DNA from: an uncultured Bacilli bacterium
GTDB lineage: Bacteria; Bacillota_I; Bacilli_A; RF39; UBA660
Assembly (NCBI GenBank): GCA_934132915.1
Contig: CAKPAK010000072.1
Span: 1-5,926 of the forward strand
DNA length: 5,926 nucleotides
Direction: 5' to 3'
Shown: positions 5,340-5,926 of the stretch, piece by piece
Numbering within the stretch: position 1 is the stretch's first letter
Layout: each line of letters opens with the position of its first letter
Program-made: the position numbers and the translations under genes
The notes under the pieces: generated by a model
What the model was told of the DNA's origin: nothing
The model's database searches: none
Seen by the model: the letters and a program-made list of their open reading frames with translations, nothing else

Positions 5340-5547
5340 TTGGTTTAATGAGTTGGAAAGGACTAGAATTAGGCATTTTCTTATTTCTCTTTCCTGGCTG
5401 GAAAGAGCTGATTTGCGATTTTAGTTTTTGAATAATGGTTCAATTTTGATAATTAAAAAGGGGATTAAAATAGAAAAAGATAGAAAAATGGTTCTTCAAA
5501 ATTCAGTGCAACTAAGCAATCACATCTAAATATTAGATGTGATTTTT
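5340..5547 (+). ncRNA. Candidate structured small RNA or 3' UTR after mltG
   Basis: About 208 nt between a possible promoter in the mltG end and a strong terminator contain no convincing open frame but several pairing elements. These are a perfect 8-bp hairpin CTCTTTCC/GGAAAGAG (5387-5394 and 5400-5407, loop TGGCT), a small hairpin TTGAA/TTCAA (5428-5432 and 5439-5443), an 8-bp long-range complement AATTTTGA/TCAAAATT (5442-5449 and 5496-5503; it shares two bases with the small hairpin, so the two compete), and the terminator stem. An upstream GGAAAG (5355-5360) could compete for the CTTTCC arm, so two alternative folds are possible. I do not recognise 6S, SRP, tmRNA, RNase P or a known riboswitch class. 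It may equally be the untranslated tail of the mltG transcript. Confidence 0.35.
5518..5547 (+). terminator. Intrinsic terminator downstream of mltG
   Basis: A perfect 12-bp stem AATCACATCTAA (5518-5529) and TTAGATGTGATT (5533-5544) encloses a 3-nt loop, and the T-run covers 5543-5547. It is the first good terminator after mltG, 180 nt beyond its stop, and would end the operon transcript or a separate small RNA. The opposite strand lacks a T-run, so it acts rightward. Confidence 0.8.
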
Positions 5548-5552
5548 ATTGC

Positions 5553-5926
5553 GTTTATTCTTTTAAAATTCTTAAAGAATACCAAAATCAAACTATTTAT
5601 TATAAGACTTTAAACTGCTATAAATAACTTTATAACAATTTTTTTAGTAGATCTATTGAATTTTGAAGGACTGAAAAATAAATTCTGTTTTCTACCTTTT
5701 TTATTTCTTTATATGGATATATTGCTGAACTGGAATTTAGTTTTATATATAGGTAAATTGTAATTTAAAAATATGTGAATTTTGGAATATTGTTGTTATG
5801 GTGAAATTTAACTTTTTAATTCAACTTTTACTTTATACTGATGAATAATTTATTTCGATTTAGTTAATTTTATGTCAATAATTTAGGAAAATGTCCTGAA
5901 AAAAATTAAACATAAGCGGGATTTTA
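5553..5926. other. Gene-free AT-rich stretch to the window end
   Basis: No gene, RNA or mobile element can be supported in these ~375 nt. Open frames are at most about 16 codons and lack ribosome binding sites, for example at 5798. An 8-bp inverted repeat TATTCTTT/AAAGAATA (5556-5563 and 5574-5581) has no T-run. A promoter-like pair TTGAAT (5656-5661) and TAAATT (5679-5684) with 17-nt spacing is within chance for this composition. It may be leader DNA of a gene beyond the window. Confidence 0.6.

Noticed and set aside
5446..5529. Small frame (TTG 5446 or ATG 5488 to TAA 5527-5529) within the post-mltG region
   Set aside because: The AAGGGG at 5458-5463 is badly placed for either start, and the stop lies inside the terminator stem.
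5656..5684. Promoter-like TTGAAT-17-TAAATT
   Set aside because: Expected by chance in such AT-rich sequence, and nothing recognisable lies downstream before the window ends.
1..5926. CRISPR array, insertion sequence, phage or toxin-antitoxin genes
   Set aside because: No regularly spaced repeats, transposase, integrase or paired small genes were found on either strand.

Overview
The window looks like chromosome of a low-GC, walled, Gram-positive Firmicute of the Bacilli/Erysipelotrichia kind. DNA is very AT-rich, promoters are classic sigma-A type, Shine-Dalgarno sites are purine-rich, and intrinsic terminators are common. The order ruvX - DUF1292 (yrzB) - mltG matches the yrrK-yrzB-yrrL block of Bacillus and relatives. 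TGA is used as a stop and tryptophan is TGG, so the standard bacterial code applies and this is not a Mycoplasma-type code. MltG and a sortase-type surface protein imply a peptidoglycan wall. Genus cannot be told from this window.

Layout. Positions 1-229 are AT-rich and carry the promoter of a tRNA-Arg(UCU) gene (230-306), which ends at its own terminator (354-383). A gene-free stretch of about 500 nt follows, with one odd G-rich patch (436-469). It ends in a strong promoter that has a quasi-palindrome between its -35 and -10 boxes. This promoter drives a monocistronic gene (915-2771) for a 618-residue wall-anchored adhesin: signal peptide, compact thioester (TQXA/TED) domain, linker domain, three SpaA/CnaB isopeptide domains and a non-canonical sorting signal (PVESTG). 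A clear terminator closes it.

A second promoter (2870-2897) starts a tightly packed rightward operon: a HAD-superfamily nucleotidase-like hydrolase, ruvX (Holliday-junction resolvase-like / pre-16S rRNA nuclease), the small acidic DUF1292 protein YrzB, and mltG (endolytic transglycosylase). No terminator is visible between these genes, and the spacings are 39, 1 and 17 nt. The operon couples housekeeping nucleic-acid processing with cell-wall glycan trimming. The adhesin is transcribed separately and would be displayed on that wall.

After mltG come 588 nt without a recognisable gene. The first ~210 nt contain a promoter-like sequence inside the mltG 3' end, a perfect 8-bp hairpin, a possible long-range helix and a strong 12-bp terminator, so they could be either a structured 3' UTR or a small RNA. 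The last ~375 nt show nothing I can support. I see no dramatic new multi-gene system. The items most worth following up are the adhesin with its unusual anchor and promoter architecture, and the candidate RNA after mltG.
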